The position numbers and the translations under genes were made by a program. Source: Terebella lapidaria (lineage: Eukaryota; Annelida; Polychaeta; Terebellida; Terebellidae). Taken from it: a stretch of 64,000 nucleotides of DNA. Positions 12,857 to 26,700 of this stretch are shown here, piece after piece. Each line of letters begins with the position of its first letter. Within the stretch, counting starts at the first letter, position 1. The stretch lies in assembly GCA_949152475.1 (NCBI GenBank), contig OX424568.1, positions 26,945,667 through 27,009,666 of the forward strand, read 5' to 3'. The notes beneath the pieces are model-generated. The model did no database searches and was not told the origin of the DNA. It was given only the letters and a program-made list of their open reading frames with translations.

Positions 12857-14894
12857 TAGGTTACCGGACCTTTGGTCCGATAACCTATTGGCATGGCGTT
12901 GCGTCCGTCGTCCGTCCGTCCGTCCGTCTGTCCGTCCGTCCGGCGTTAACATTTTTATCTTTAAAGTTAACGATCGAATCTTTCTGAAATTTTGCACAAA
13001 AATGCCTAAAAATATTTTGAGAAGGAGGTATTTTTTTGTTTTTTGATTTTCGCATTTTTTTCAAAATGGCGGCCGTTATTGTCGAAAAACGCTCAATTTT
13101 GGACTTTGACGGCCATTTTCTCAAAAACTGTCTGATCAGTTTTGAGTTTTTGGTTTCAAAAGATTCCCCTCATATACCTCTGTGATATGTATAAGTTTGG
13201 TTGCCCTAAATCTGCCGGTTTCCGTGTGGCGGCCATTTTGAATTTTTGGCGGGTCGGCGAAAAAATTTTTTTTCGCCCCAGATCGCATTACTATCCATTT
13301 TGGGCCATTTCTAGAGCAAAAAAAAATTTTCACCCTTTGAAAAAAATTTTAGACTTAGAAAATTTTCGGCACTTTTTCCCTTCATAATGGGAGCTGTCCA
13401 GACTGTACTCATAGAACGCTTGAAGATAGAGCTTAGAAATTGGCACTTTCAAATGGGAAGTCATATATGGCGACTTGTGTGGTGACCTTGAATTTGACCT
13501 TGGATGACCTTGAAAGGTCAAAACAGCCATTTTTGGGTCGAAAAACGCTCAAATTTGCACCTGGTCTGTATTTTCTCAAAAACTCTCTGATCAGTTTTGA
13601 GATTTTTGCTTTAAAAGATTCCTCTTATATACCTCTGTGACGTGTATAAGTTTTGTTGCCCTTGAATCGCCGGTCTCAGTGTGGCGGCCATTTTGAATTT
13701 TTGACGAGTCGGCGAAAAAAAATTTTTTCGCCCCAAATAACATTACTATCCATTTTGGGCCATTTCTAGGCAAAAAAATTTTTTCACCCTTTGAAAAAAA
13801 TTTTGGACTTAGAAAGAGCTTAGAAATTGCTTAGAAATTGGCACTTTCAAATGGGAAGTCATATATGGCGACTTGTGTGGTGACCTTGAATTTGACCTTG
13901 AATGACCTTGAAAGGTCAAAACAGCCATTTTGGGGTCAAAAAATGCCCAGATTTGCCTTTGTAGATGAAATGCTTGCAGATAGAGCTCATGTTTGCATTA
14001 TGAACATATAGGAAGACATATATGGCACAACTAATGATGACCTTGAACTTGACGTCAGATGACCTTGAGTGTCAAATGTCTGACTTGGAATGTGTAAATT
14101 GGCCTGAGCGGCCTAAACGATTCCACCCAACATATAGAATATCAAATGCCGCACACATACATGTAATGGTTACATCGAAGTTCATACGGATGACCTTGAT
14201 TGGTAAATCCCAAGGTCATATGTTTACACTGCGAACCTTGATTGGTAAATCTCAAATCGCATTACTATCCATTTTGGGCCATTTCTAGGCAAAAAAAATT
14301 TTTCACCCTTTGAAAAAAATTTTGGACTTCGAAAATTTTCGGCACTTTTTTTCCTTCATAATGGGAGCTGCCAGGACTGTACTCATAGAACGCTTGAAGA
14401 TAGAGCTTAGAAATTGGCACTTTCAAATGGGAAGTCATATATGGCAACTTGTGTGGTGACCTTGAATTTGACCTTCAATGACCTTGAAAGGTCAAAACAG
14501 CCATTTTGGGGTAAAAAAATGCCCAGATTTGCCTCTATAGATGAAATGCTTGCAGATAGAGCTCATGTTTGCATTATCATGATTATGAACATATAGGAAG
14601 ACATATATGGCACAACTAATGATGACTTGAACTTGACGTCAGATGACCTTGAGTGCCGAATGTCTGACTCGGAATGTGTAAATTGACCTGAGTGGCCTAA
14701 ACTATTCCACCCAGATATATCTTAGTATTATGAACATATAGAATCAAATGCCGCACACATACATGTAATGGTGATATCGAAGTTCACACGGATGACCTTG
14801 ATTGGTAAATCTCAAGATCTGTTACCTGCCAATGCTGCCATGGCCAAACCAAAATTGTCCGGTAACCTATCTTAGCCTTTGGGCTAATTTTTTT
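12857..14894 (+). mobile_element. Non-autonomous transposon, AGGTTACCGGAC family, copy A (Helentron-like ends)
   Basis: The left end reads TTAGGTTACCGGACC, followed by its partial inverse GGTCCGATAACC and a run of GTCC/GTCCGTCC. The right end has GTCCGGTAACCT, the exact inverse of the left AGGTTACCGGAC, and then a perfect hairpin TTAGCC-TTTG-GGCTAA before a T run. Copies B, C, D and E in this window share these parts. Internally a block of roughly 230-260 bp (TTTCACCCTTTGAAAAAAATTT ... TGACCTTGAATTTGACC) occurs three times (about 13,275, 13,730 and 14,255). No coding capacity is seen. Subterminal inverted repeats plus a 3' hairpin resemble Helentron-associated elements (HINEs); the class assignment is inference. 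The element lies upstream of the first KDM6A exon seen here. Confidence 0.75.
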
Positions 14895-15188
14895 AGTCTG
14901 GGGGATTTTCTAACCACAGAGAAACTGACGCAGAACTGGGTATATCCTAGTTACCATGGCAACATTCCACACAATATTTTATGTTTCGTATACATATTTC
15001 AAAACTCTTAACTTGTTGTTTGTTCAATCATGACGACAGATTTCTGCAGATTTACTTTTATAAGATATTTGAGACATGACCAGCAATATTTTCACCAATG
15101 CACTTCACGACTGTACATACATTTGAATAACGATAAACAAATCCTATCCTATGTCTAACCTATATCTCTCTACTTTGATATTTTCCAG

Positions 15189-17744
15189 GGCCATCAAAGC
15201 GTTCCAACATCTCCTGTACACTGAGCCAGGCTTTTGTCGCGCTAACGAGGTCCACATCAGACTTGGGTTGATGTTCAAGGTGCTCGGTGATCATGAGTCC
15301 AGCTTGAAGGTGTGTAATGATTGTACGCCGTGTACTATGAGAGGTGTGTATTGATTGTACACTGTGTACTGTAAAAGTTGTGTATTGATTGTACGCCGTG
15401 TACTGTAAAAAGGTGTGTACTGATTGTACGTCGTGTACTGTAAAAAGGTGTGTACTGATTGTACATCGTGTACTGTAAAAAGGTGTGTACTGATTGTACA
15501 TCGTGTACTGTAAAAAGGTGTGTACTGATTGTACGTCGTGTACTGTAAAAAGGTGTGTACTGATTGTATGTCGTGTACTGTAAAAAGTTGTGTACTGATT
15601 ATATGCCGTGTACAGTGAAAAGTTGTGTAATGGTTGTACACCATGTACTGTAACAAGTTGTGTACTTTTGTTTCTCGAATACCATGTATGACCATCAAAA
15701 TATAACTGCAGAACTATGTACGAGTGTTGAAAATGATGATTGATTGCGTAATTATGGGTTATATATTATATTATAAACACCTATTTGATAACAATTAGTC
15801 AGATTATTTAGGAGTTTATAATACATATACATATATCAAACTGAAAGACAACAGGTTTGCAGTTTTCTTAGGTGAACATTTTCAATCAGAGGAAAATGCC
15901 TGCTGTTGCGAACTATCAAACAGTTTAATATAGCACTAATGATAGTCAATATATCATGACCCGAAAATGCTAAGGTCAGGGATGTGTTTTGGTATAACCC
16001 CAATATTGGCGAGATATCGTAATTTGTCAATGGTAGCTGGCCTTGACCTGAACGGACCGAGCGATTGTTCAGTCTAACTCGACAATTATCTGTTAAATCA
16101 ATGAATTAATGGTTGAACATCCTGAACTTATATATATTTGTGTACTGACAATGGGAAACTGCGGGTTTTCGTGGTAGATGTATTGACTTTTGTCAGCAGG
16201 AAATGATATGGCTCAAAATTTTAATCAATTAATTAATTAACTACTAGTAGTCACGTGAAATTCGTAAGACCAATACAGTCATATATATGATACGTATTAG
16301 TCTATGTCTGTATGTATGGGATATATGAAGTACAAAATCAGTTATGTATCAACTGTGTTTATATCGAGATTAACTAATACATGATCCAATTCAGCCCATG
16401 AAAAATAGACGATAAACAAGGATTTCTTTTTGTTTTCTATCCGCACGAATCATGCTACAATATTCCACTCAGTGCATTGATCATGATCAATATTTTGGAG
16501 TTTTCCATAAAACTTTCGTTTCACTTTCAGCACTGTCGCCTTGCACTGAGTGACTCCAGTCCGTGCACGCTTACGAAACACGAAGGTATGTCAAAAATAT
16601 AGCCTGTATATATATATATATCATACTGCCAGGGGCAAACTTTTGTTTTTAGAGTTTTATATTATATAGTCGTTTCATTAGTGAAAAAAAACAGGTTGTT
16701 TAACCTAGCTGAACTTGGCCGTTTTTACGAGTGTACATGCCATTCGTTGTCTATCTATATGTATATGGCTGCCAGCCATGTACATGAATGTAGTGATTTA
16801 ATGAAAACCTGTTGACATATGAATGTATTGTCGATGTAACAACGCATGAATATTTATGTGTCTGCAAATATACACCCGGGAGCCTGACGTTTCCCAGTAT
16901 ATGTGGTTCGTTGCCGCCATGTATGTAAATGTCCACATCATTTGCCAGATGTTGTAGATCTATATGGACTAAATAAACAGCAAAACAAGATATGAAAATT
17001 GTTTCATTTGGTTCAAAGAGGATACTGACTTTTGATTTCCTGTCAAATGACGACCAATATTTTCCTGCTACGGCAAAACCTATCGGTGATTCGATTATAT
17101 AATCCTTGATTGGTATGCGCCGTGATAAAAGTCATGTATATATACGCCTCGAGGGTTTGTTTACATTGTTGTGATGAGCGATCGGCTACTGATGTTTGGA
17201 CGTGTTTCAAGCAACAATTGATTACTTGCCAAATATGGCAATTGAGTGCAAGTAAACGAACCTGGAAAACGTCCGAATAGATTCCTAGAAACACTCGCAA
17301 GAGGTTAACATGGCCATCTTGAGTGCAGATACATTAAACGGTTATTCTTGCATAAGAATAATCTATAGATGTGTTACGAATTCATGCTTGAACGGAGATT
17401 TTGTTTCCCGTTTCAGTGCGTTTCCACATTGCACATGTGTTTGAGCTACAGGTAAGTCTGAATTACGATCTCCTAACATAATAATCAATAGAGCTATATA
17501 TACACACTGTATATCAATGATTAACTTTTGATGTTCAAGTTCATTGTTAATCGCAATGTTCAACGGCAATGTTTTACTGTGTCAGTGCGCTCTATTTTGA
17601 GAAATGTTCTTACACGTAGTTATGATAACTTATCGTCCGAGACACATTTAAACATTTACTTGTATCACAATCATAATCATTATGTATATTTCGAGACTTG
17701 TTTATTAGGGCATTTCGGCCCGAAATGCCCTTATGGTTTTGTCT

Positions 17745-17775
<31 letters not shown>

Positions 17776-20700
17776 CTTCTTTTTTTTTTACTTTCCGCCG
17801 TTTTGGTTTCCGATCAATAACTCGGGAACGCCTGAATGGATCTTGTCCAAATTCACACCACTGGTCAGAAATATCACATGGAAGACCCCTATTGTTTTGG
17901 AGGCCGCTCCGGGGTCCGTGAGGTCCGTGAGGATGAAATCAAGGTTTATTTTGAGACTTGGTTTCCGATCGATAACTCAAAAAGTATTCATGCAATGGCA
18001 AGTATTCTATGCATGGGAGTTCATATACCACCAGGGAAGAACCCTATTGATTTTGGGATCAATCCGTCGAACGACCTCTGACCTAGAGCTCGGAAGAATT
18101 TTTGCTGATTCATCCTTGAGGCTTTCATGCATATCTCGGAAACGGTGCGTCGTAGAGCAAAACGGAGCTCAATTTCGGCCTCCTGGCACTAGACAAACTA
18201 GTCTAGGGGGTATCTTGGGTCGAAACGACCCCTGGTGTCGATTTTTTTTTTGCCGAGTCGGCACTTCCTGTTCGGCCGTATCTCGGAAACGGTGCGTCGT
18301 AGAGCGAAACGGAGCTCAATTTCGGCCTCCTGGCACTAGACAAAGTAGTCTAGAGGGTATCTTGGGTCGAAACGACCCCTGGTGTCGAATTTTTTTTTGC
18401 CGACTCGGCACTTCCTGTTCGGCCGTATCTCGGAAACGGTGCGTCGTAGAGCGAAACGGAGCTCAATTTCGGCCTCCTGGCACTAGACAACTAGTCTAGG
18501 GGGTATTTTAGGTCGAGACGACCCCTGGTGTCGAATTTATTTTTTCGCCGACTCGGCACTTCCTGTTCGACCGTATCTCGGAAACGGTGCGTCGTAGAGC
18601 GAAACGGAGCTCAATTCCGGACTTCTGGCACTAGACAAACTAGTCTAGTGGGTATTATGGGTCGAGACGACCCCTGGTGTCGAATTTATTTTCGCCGACT
18701 CGGCACTTCCTGTTCGACCGTATCTCGGAGATGGTGCGTCGTAGAGCGAAACGGAGCTCAATTCCGGCCTTCTGGCACTAGACAAACTAGTCTAGTGGGG
18801 TATTTTGGGTCGAGACGACACCTGGTGTCAATTTTTTTTTCGCCGACTCGGAACTTCCTGTTTGGCCGTATCTCGGAAACGGTGCGTCGTAGAGCGAAAC
18901 GGAGCTCAATTCTGGCCTTCTGGTACTAGACAAACAAGTCTAGGGGGGTATTTTGGGTCGAGACGACCCCTGGTGTCGAATTTATTTTCGCCGACTCGTC
19001 ACTTCCTGTTCGACCGTATCTCGGAAACGGTGCGTCGTAGAGCGAAACGGAGCTCAATTTCGGCCTCCTGGCACTAGACAACTAGTCTAGGGGGTATTTC
19101 AGGTCGAGACGACCCCTGGTGTCGAATTTATTTTCGCCGACTCGGCACTTCCTGTTCGACTGTATCTCGGGAACGGTGCGTCGTAGAGCGAAACGGAGCT
19201 CAATTCCGGACTTCTGGCACTAGACAAACTAGTCTAGTGGGTATCATGGGTCGAGACGACCCCTCGTGTCGAATTTATTTTCGCCGACTCGGCACTTCCT
19301 GTTCGACCGTATCTCGGAAACGGTGTGTCGTAGAGCGAAACGGAGCTCAATTCCGGACTTCTGGCACTAGACAAACTAGTCTAGTGCGTATTATGGGTCG
19401 AGACGACACCTGGTGTCGAATTTATTTTCGCCGACTCGGCACTTCCTGTTCGACCGTATCTCGGAGACGGTGCGTCGTAGAGCGAAACGGAGCTCAATTC
19501 CGGCCTTCTGGCACTAGACAAACTAGTCTAGTGGGTATTTTGGGTCGAGACCTGGTGTCAATTTTTTTTTCGCCGACTCGGAACTTCCTGTTTGGCCGTA
19601 TCTCGGAAACAGTGCGTCGTAGAGCGAAACGGAGCTCAATTCCGGCCTTCTGGCACTAGACAAACAAGTCTAGGGGGTATTTTGGGTCGAGACGACCCCT
19701 CGTGTCGAATTGATTTTCGCCGACTCGGCACTTCCTGTTGGGCCGTATCTCGGAAACGGTGCGTCGTAGAGCGAAACGGAGCTCAATTCCGGCCTTCTGG
19801 CACTAGACAAACTAGTCTAGTGGGTATTTTGGGTCGAGACGACACCTGGTGTCAATTTTTTTTCGCCGACTCAGAACTTCCTGTTCGGCCGTATCTCGGA
19901 AACGGTGCGTCGTAGAGCGAAACGGAGCTCAATTTCGGCCTCCTGGCACTAGTCAAACTAGTCTAGGGAGTATCTTGGGCTGAGACGTCTTCTGGTGTCA
20001 AATTTGTTTTTTCACCGACTCGGCACTTTCTGTTTGGTTGTATGTCGGAAACGATGCGTCGTACAGCGAAACGGAGCTTAATTTCAGCCTCCTGGCACTA
20101 GACTAACTAGTCTAGAGGGTATCTTGGGTCGAGACGACTTCTGGTGTCGAATTTTTTTTCACCGACTCAGCACTTCCTGTTTGCCGTATCTCGGAAACGG
20201 TGCGTCGTAGAGCGAAACGCAAAGATGCCTTAGGGTGGGGTATGTCACTTAAACTTTGACCACGGACAGTTTCAGAGTCATCATGGTTCTAGACACGGTC
20301 TCTTAGGTATATGTTAGCTAGGAATAGAACTCACACGAAATGCCCCAAGGCATCTTCAGGCCTTGACGTCTAGTTATAAATAGCTTTGCCTTTATGTACT
20401 GTAATGCCGAGAGTTTAATCAATGTAACAAATTAAATCGAACAAACTTTGAATTTCGACTTGTTTCCATACAGGGAAAGTTCAAAGCTGCGAAGGACGCG
20501 TATGAACAGTTATTGGATACGCCAGAGTTACCAAGTGTTGTCAAAGCTAACACATTCAGGCAGCTAGGTCAGTGAATAAAATTTATATTTGTGTATCAAG
20601 TTATAATATTTTCGTATTGTAAATTTCATGATATTTGACAGAACGAATAACTGAAATTTTTGTCCACATGAAATTAAATTGCATCAGTTCGAGGAAAAAC

Positions 20701-23700
20701 CACAAAATTTGTATCCAAATAAACTTGAATTACATTGCATGAATAACGAAAATATTTATCAGAAATTTTGAAATGTGACGCCAGTTATGAAACACCAAAA
20801 AACATTTTTGCCAGACTGAAAACACAAAGATTAATTTTAGAAAAATCCCCTGCCCAGGTTGGATGTACCACACTGTAGATGCGCTAGGCGACACCGCGAC
20901 CCGCGAGACTCTCTCCATCCGCTGTCTACAGCAGTCTGTGGAGGTCGACCAGACAAGCGGCCAGACCTGGTACTTTCTCGGCCGATGTTTCTCCAGTATC
21001 GGCAAAGTACACGATGCCTTCATGTCGTATCGGCAGTCCATAGACAAGAGCGAAGCCAGTGCTGACACCTGGTGCTCTATAGGGTAACTATTGCTATCAC
21101 ATCAAAATTTGATTTTAGATGTGGCTGGGATATTTGAAAAGATATAATCGAAACACTGTTGGAACTCGATGCGTAACATAGATAATTATACTCGCATGTT
21201 TGTACATACACGATTAAATTTGCTTGTACATTCAAATTCCCGGCATAGAATAATTTGGATGTAATTAATGAAAAAGTCTAAAAAAAAAAAAAAAAACACC
21301 TCAAACCCTCTCTGCCCCCCCCCCCCCCCCCCCCGTTATCCAGAGTGCTTTACCAGCAGCAGAGTCAGCCTATGGATGCACTACAAGCGTACATCTGCGC
21401 CGTACAACTGGACAAGTCGCACACTGCCGCTTGGACAGATCTCGGGATTCTTTACGAAAGCTGCAACCAGCCTAAAGATGCGCTAACGTGCTACCTAAAC
21501 GCGGCCAAAAACACCAAAGGTATACCTCTACATGTCCACTTGAAATCCTCAATAAGTTGTATGTAAGACTAAAAAAAGACTAAAAATGGTTGAAAATGGA
21601 CATAAACTACTGAGGCACACCTCTGAAGCTTTAACTAAATGTACCTGAAAATATCAAAAGTGGACAAATGAAATTGTGAATAACACTTGGTTCAAATGTG
21701 GAAGTGAAAGCTATCGAAAATTTGAATATACATGCCCCCAATCAGCAGTACATCTTTCACTGTGGAATCATCAGTTGGAAATATGCCATAACTATGACTA
21801 AAGTCTGACACTCTGCCTGTATCATTGTTCTGATGTGTTTTCAGCTTGTGTCAGCTCTAGTCTGTCCACCAGAATCAAAGTCTTACAACAGCAGCTTGCT
21901 GCGATTCCACCACAGTACTTCCATGCCAAGTGAGTTGTCGGAAATATCATCGTAACATTCTTGTAGCCTTGTCAAACACTTTACACCTGTATGCATGATA
22001 AAACATACGTAAAATGGAGCGGCCTTGAGTCAACCAAAGTCAACTTTAACTCCATACAAAGGTTAATCAGCGATCACGTTCAATAAGTTTTGATTTGTTT
22101 GCCATTAACAGACAGAAGACGTTGCCGAGTATTGAGGAGGCCTGGAGTCTGCCGATCCCCGCGGAACTGACGTCACGCCAGGGGGCCACCAACCAGGTAC
22201 TGACAACAAAATCAGTTCTTTAGCCGGTATTGGCTACCTAAATTTGCTTGTATGAGTAAATTCAACACCTGTTAAAGTTGCTTGCATTTGTCGTCAAGTT
22301 TATATCAAAAGTGTTCTTTTACGTCAATTTAAAAATTAACCATCTTTGCATGATTCCAGGCCCGAGCAAATTTGATGGGGGCACAGCAACAGCAACAACA
22401 GCAACAGCAGCAACAACAACGTTACCTGCTCTACCCCCAGCAACAACAGGGGCAGGGCCCCTACCCCCCATCAAGCCAGGGCGGGCCACAGTTTCCTCCC
22501 CCCAGCTCTGAGCAGCACCCCGGCATGCACGCTCCAGACACGGAACCCCCAACCAAGCGGCTCAAAGGGCCTGTCAAAAAGGTATGGAGTAAACACGTAG
22601 ATTTGGACATAAGGAATTCTGATGTTCACTCGATTGATGTAAGCTCAAGACAATTTATGTTGCAATTAAGGCAGTAAGAAAGAAAAGGCAGATTTAACTT
22701 TTGTTTGAAAAAAAAATATATATATTATTTGAAATGAAAAAAATTAGGTGTTGTGAAAAATAGACATGACCCACCGCAATATTACAGTAATATTTGGGAT
22801 ATCTACCACACAATCCCGTATCAAATACCACAAACTCTCCTAACACACATGTCTACCGTTGACAGGGTGAGGGGGAGCATCCCGTCCCTCCGTTCTACCT
22901 GAGTCAACAGCAGATCCACATGCTCAACTATCTACAACAGAACCAGGTAACCAGAAAAACATGCGGATATAGTAGGCTTCAAAACTAGACCATAAGATAT
23001 TTGATCAAACCACATGTAGCATTTCACAACCCATAACTCTGCCTATATTGGGACATTTTGTGCGACTTTCCAGAGTCAGCTGACTCAGCAGCAGCAGCAG
23101 ATTCTCCAGGATCTACAGCAGCGATTCTTCCTTCAACAGCAGCACCAGCAGGTCGTCCGCATGCAGCAGGAGCAGCTGTCACAGTCGCCACCGCACCCTC
23201 CCCACGGCAGCCCTACCCCCCTCCACCCGCCCAGCGGGACACCCCCAGGCAACTTCCAGTTACCACCGACGACCCCAAACCGTCCCAACATTCCATCGTC
23301 GTCCACCGCCTCCGACCCAGGGGCCACGCCTGCTACCATAGCAACCACTCAGGGATCCGTCTCTCAGGGAGGAGGCACCGCACAGGCCCCCGGAGGAGGG
23401 GCACAGCTCCCACCCGATCTCTTGGATTCCGTGCTACCGATAGACTTCCAAAACTCAATGAGTGATCAGGAATTGAAAGCGTTGCTCTCCCGTCGAGATA
23501 TCGCTACTTCACTCGCGGAGGATTTGTTGAAGCAATTTGCTCAAACGAATCAACAACAACAACAACAGCAGCAGGGATCCACACAGGCAGATAGTAAGGA
23601 CTCAATTGCCCCAGTGCCATCTAGTCAGAGCACCGCAGCAGACCAAAAAGACAGTAAACCCCCAACACTCAGTCGCGAGATCTCTGTGGATACCATCCTC

Positions 23701-26700
23701 GGGGCCAAACAGTCATCGCCACAGAAACTGTCGCCTACCAACACGACGATCAACATGTCTGGGGCACAGATCATCGCGGCCTGCAAGGGAAAGGGTATGG
23801 GTATCTTTTACTTTAGTCACATTCGTATTTAAACAGTCTATGTGCTGATATCTGCGGGCTCTTACCCTGAGCAGCATTCATTTTGAAAGTAGTAAATAAT
23901 ATTTTACCTGCAATAAATGGAAATTCTTTGCCTAAAGTTTATCAGTTCTTATGTGTCATTGACTTGTTCAATAAATTATGTAACATGCTTGTTATCTCTG
24001 TCTATTCCAGGCAAGTACGGAGTGAAGAATTTGAGTCTGGTGTCAGACGTATGTCGACCTCCAGTGCCCCCGGACCCACCGTACCCACCACTCCCCAAGG
24101 ACAAACTCAACCCCCCCACCCCCAGTGTATATGTAAGTCAAACTACGTAATAAATTATTTTGGTCACACACATTCAAAACAGACTGAATGATAGCTAAAT
24201 TTAAATGGTGAAAACTTGTAGTGTATTTGATGAAGAAAAATATGCCAAGAGTTCATTGCTGGTTTTCAACAGCAAATGATTTACAGAGGTATTCTACTAA
24301 CTGGTATTGAAGAAATTGACTTTATATTTGCTGAACAGTTGGAGACGAAGAAGGACGCGTTTTCCCTGCAGTTACAGCAGTACTGTTTGTCGCAGCCGGT
24401 CTGCGTGATACGAGGAATCGCCGGCGCCCTTAAACTCGGTCAGTCCTGTGCCCAAGCAAAGTATTGAGATCTGTAGTGTTTCTTAGTATCTAATGATGAC
24501 CAGTTTCGATGAAATAAGACTATTTCTGTGAGCTAACTCCTATGAACATGAAGCTACAAGTTATTTCTAAGAAGGAGTATTTTTAGAGAATTACACTGCA
24601 CAAGTTACCTATCTTGTATATATGATAGGAAGTTACCTATCTACAATATTACTTATGTTATATTCTGCAGACCTGGGCCTGTTCTCGACAAAGTCTCTTG
24701 TCGAAGCCAATCCTGACCACACTGTGGAGATTAGAACACAAGTCAAACAGCCGCCGGATGAGAACCGCGACGCGAACGGTGTCATGGTTTGGAAGTGTGG
24801 CAGTTCTCGAGCGCACACGACAGTCGCTAAATACGCACAGTACCAGGCTTCGTCCTTCCAGGAATCTCTCAAGGTCTGAGTTTGTTCATAAAACATACTT
24901 ACTGGTTGGCAGAGTTTCGAGACTTTTATGTATGACACAATCTCTAAGAAATACCTGAAAAGTGGTGCTTTGAATGCAAGTCTTCATATTTTGGACTAAA
25001 ATTGGACAAAATAACAAATGTGTTTTGTTGTTGAATTCTCAGGAGGAGCATGAGAAGTCCAAGGGTATTTGGAAGGAGAAAGACTCTGACTCGGATTCCA
25101 ACTCTTCAGCGCCCAACAAAGGTCGAAAGAAGGTCAAAATGATCAAATTCGGCACAAATGTTGATTTATCCGACGAGAAAAAGTGGAAACCTCAGCTACA
25201 TGAACTGACAAAACTGCCAGCTTTTACAAGAGTGAGTATCATGTTAACATATGGTGCCTAATTTTTGGTGAACATATTGTGAAATTGTGAGATTATATTG
25301 AAATCCATTGTGGAATTAATATTTGTTGTATTGTTTTGCCACCAGGTGGTGTCAGCGAGTAACATGCTGAGTCATGTAGGTCACACGATCCTGGGAATGA
25401 ACACCGTCCAACTGTACATGAAAGTCCCAGGCTCCCGCACACCAGGTAACCATGGCAACTTAGTGTAATCATGACAAAATATGAATTGATTTTCAGGGTT
25501 CACCCTACCATTAATTTCTAGCTTTTGAATCTCTTCTGGAAACTGAATAGTTCACAGTCCAAATCAATATTCATTACCTTTCTATAACCTCTATGATGAA
25601 CACCTAAGTGGCTATCTTAGAAGTTAGTATGCCATGAATATCAGTTCCAAGCGGGTAAAAATTGCCTGTACATTCATGGCTGACATAAATGCCCTTCCTG
25701 ACCTCTCAGACACGTGTTAACCTTGTGCTGCCCCCTACAGGTCACCAGGAGAACCACAGCTACTGTTCGGTAAACGTGAACATCGGTCCCGGAGACGTGG
25801 AATGGTTTGCGACGCCGGAGCCTTACTGGGGCGTCATCAGTCGACTCTGTGAAAAGTATGTATCGGGGGAAAAATCACTGAAGGGTGCTGGGCTTTGAAA
25901 TATGTACTAAACAGAGAAAAATTTGGCAATCTGGAGTTTTGATGAAATCCGCTGAGTAACTTGACCATATGCGCGCAAATTTCTGATTATATACTATATA
26001 ATCTGTCAATAAAAAGAATATTAGGTATCTCAGAAATATATACATGAACCCCTCTAATAAGACTGCCCCTCAGATAAGGCCTTAATTTTGTGGCAGAATG
26101 GTGGGTCTTATCTGAGGGGGACTACTGTATATTCATGATCCTAAAATAAAAATTGTGCCACATTTCTCTCACTGCAGGAACAACATAAACTACCTGAAGG
26201 GCGCGTGGTGGCCGATCCTAGAGGACTTGTATGAACACAACGTCCCTGTGTACCGCTTCATACAGAAACCTGGAGACCTCGTCTGGGTCGGTCCAGGGGC
26301 GGTCCACTGGGTCCAGGCCATTGTAAGTTGCCACTTTTGTGTTTTGTTCTTAAATTGCATCGGAAATCCATGCAATATTGGTGAAAATAATGTCTATGTT
26401 CGGAGAAACCTTGGCAAGTTTATATATTTTGAAGACTTTTGTATAAGACACATTGACAGTTCATTGAATGCTGACTGATAGATGGACAAAGTGTTGAATG
26501 AGGGACAATAAAGACGGACTTGTAAATGATTCACTGTTTCGTTAAATACAGGGCTGGTGTAACAACATCGCGTGGAACGTGGGTCCGCTGACTTGGAAGT
26601 CGTACCAGCTCGCGGTGGAACGTTACGAGTACAACAAGGTTGCCATGTACAAGTCAATTGTACCAGTGATTCACATGTCCTTCAACCTAGCCAGAAATGT

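Larger units (their letters stand above)
15189..22196 (+). other. KDM6A: KDM6A exons 1-8 (as seen): TPR region
   Basis: These eight exons encode helix-turn-helix TPR units. Recognisable blocks are [39 protein letters not shown] (joined over two introns), [85 protein letters not shown] and [18 protein letters not shown]. The block ends with [20 protein letters not shown], the conserved UTX segment after the TPRs. TPRs in UTX mediate protein contacts within the COMPASS-like complex. The intron between 17,451 and 20,474 is occupied by a 2.7-kb satellite-carrying element. Confidence 0.93.

Noticed and set aside
15160-15698. Antisense frames with repeated [13 protein letters not shown]-type peptides
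   Set aside because: By-product of the 35-bp minisatellite in a KDM6A intron.
17528-19915. Long plus-strand open frames of 107-323 codons with repeated [19 protein letters not shown]-like peptides
   Set aside because: They are translations of the 147-bp satellite; the monomer is a multiple of three and stop-free in a frame. No start, splice or family support.
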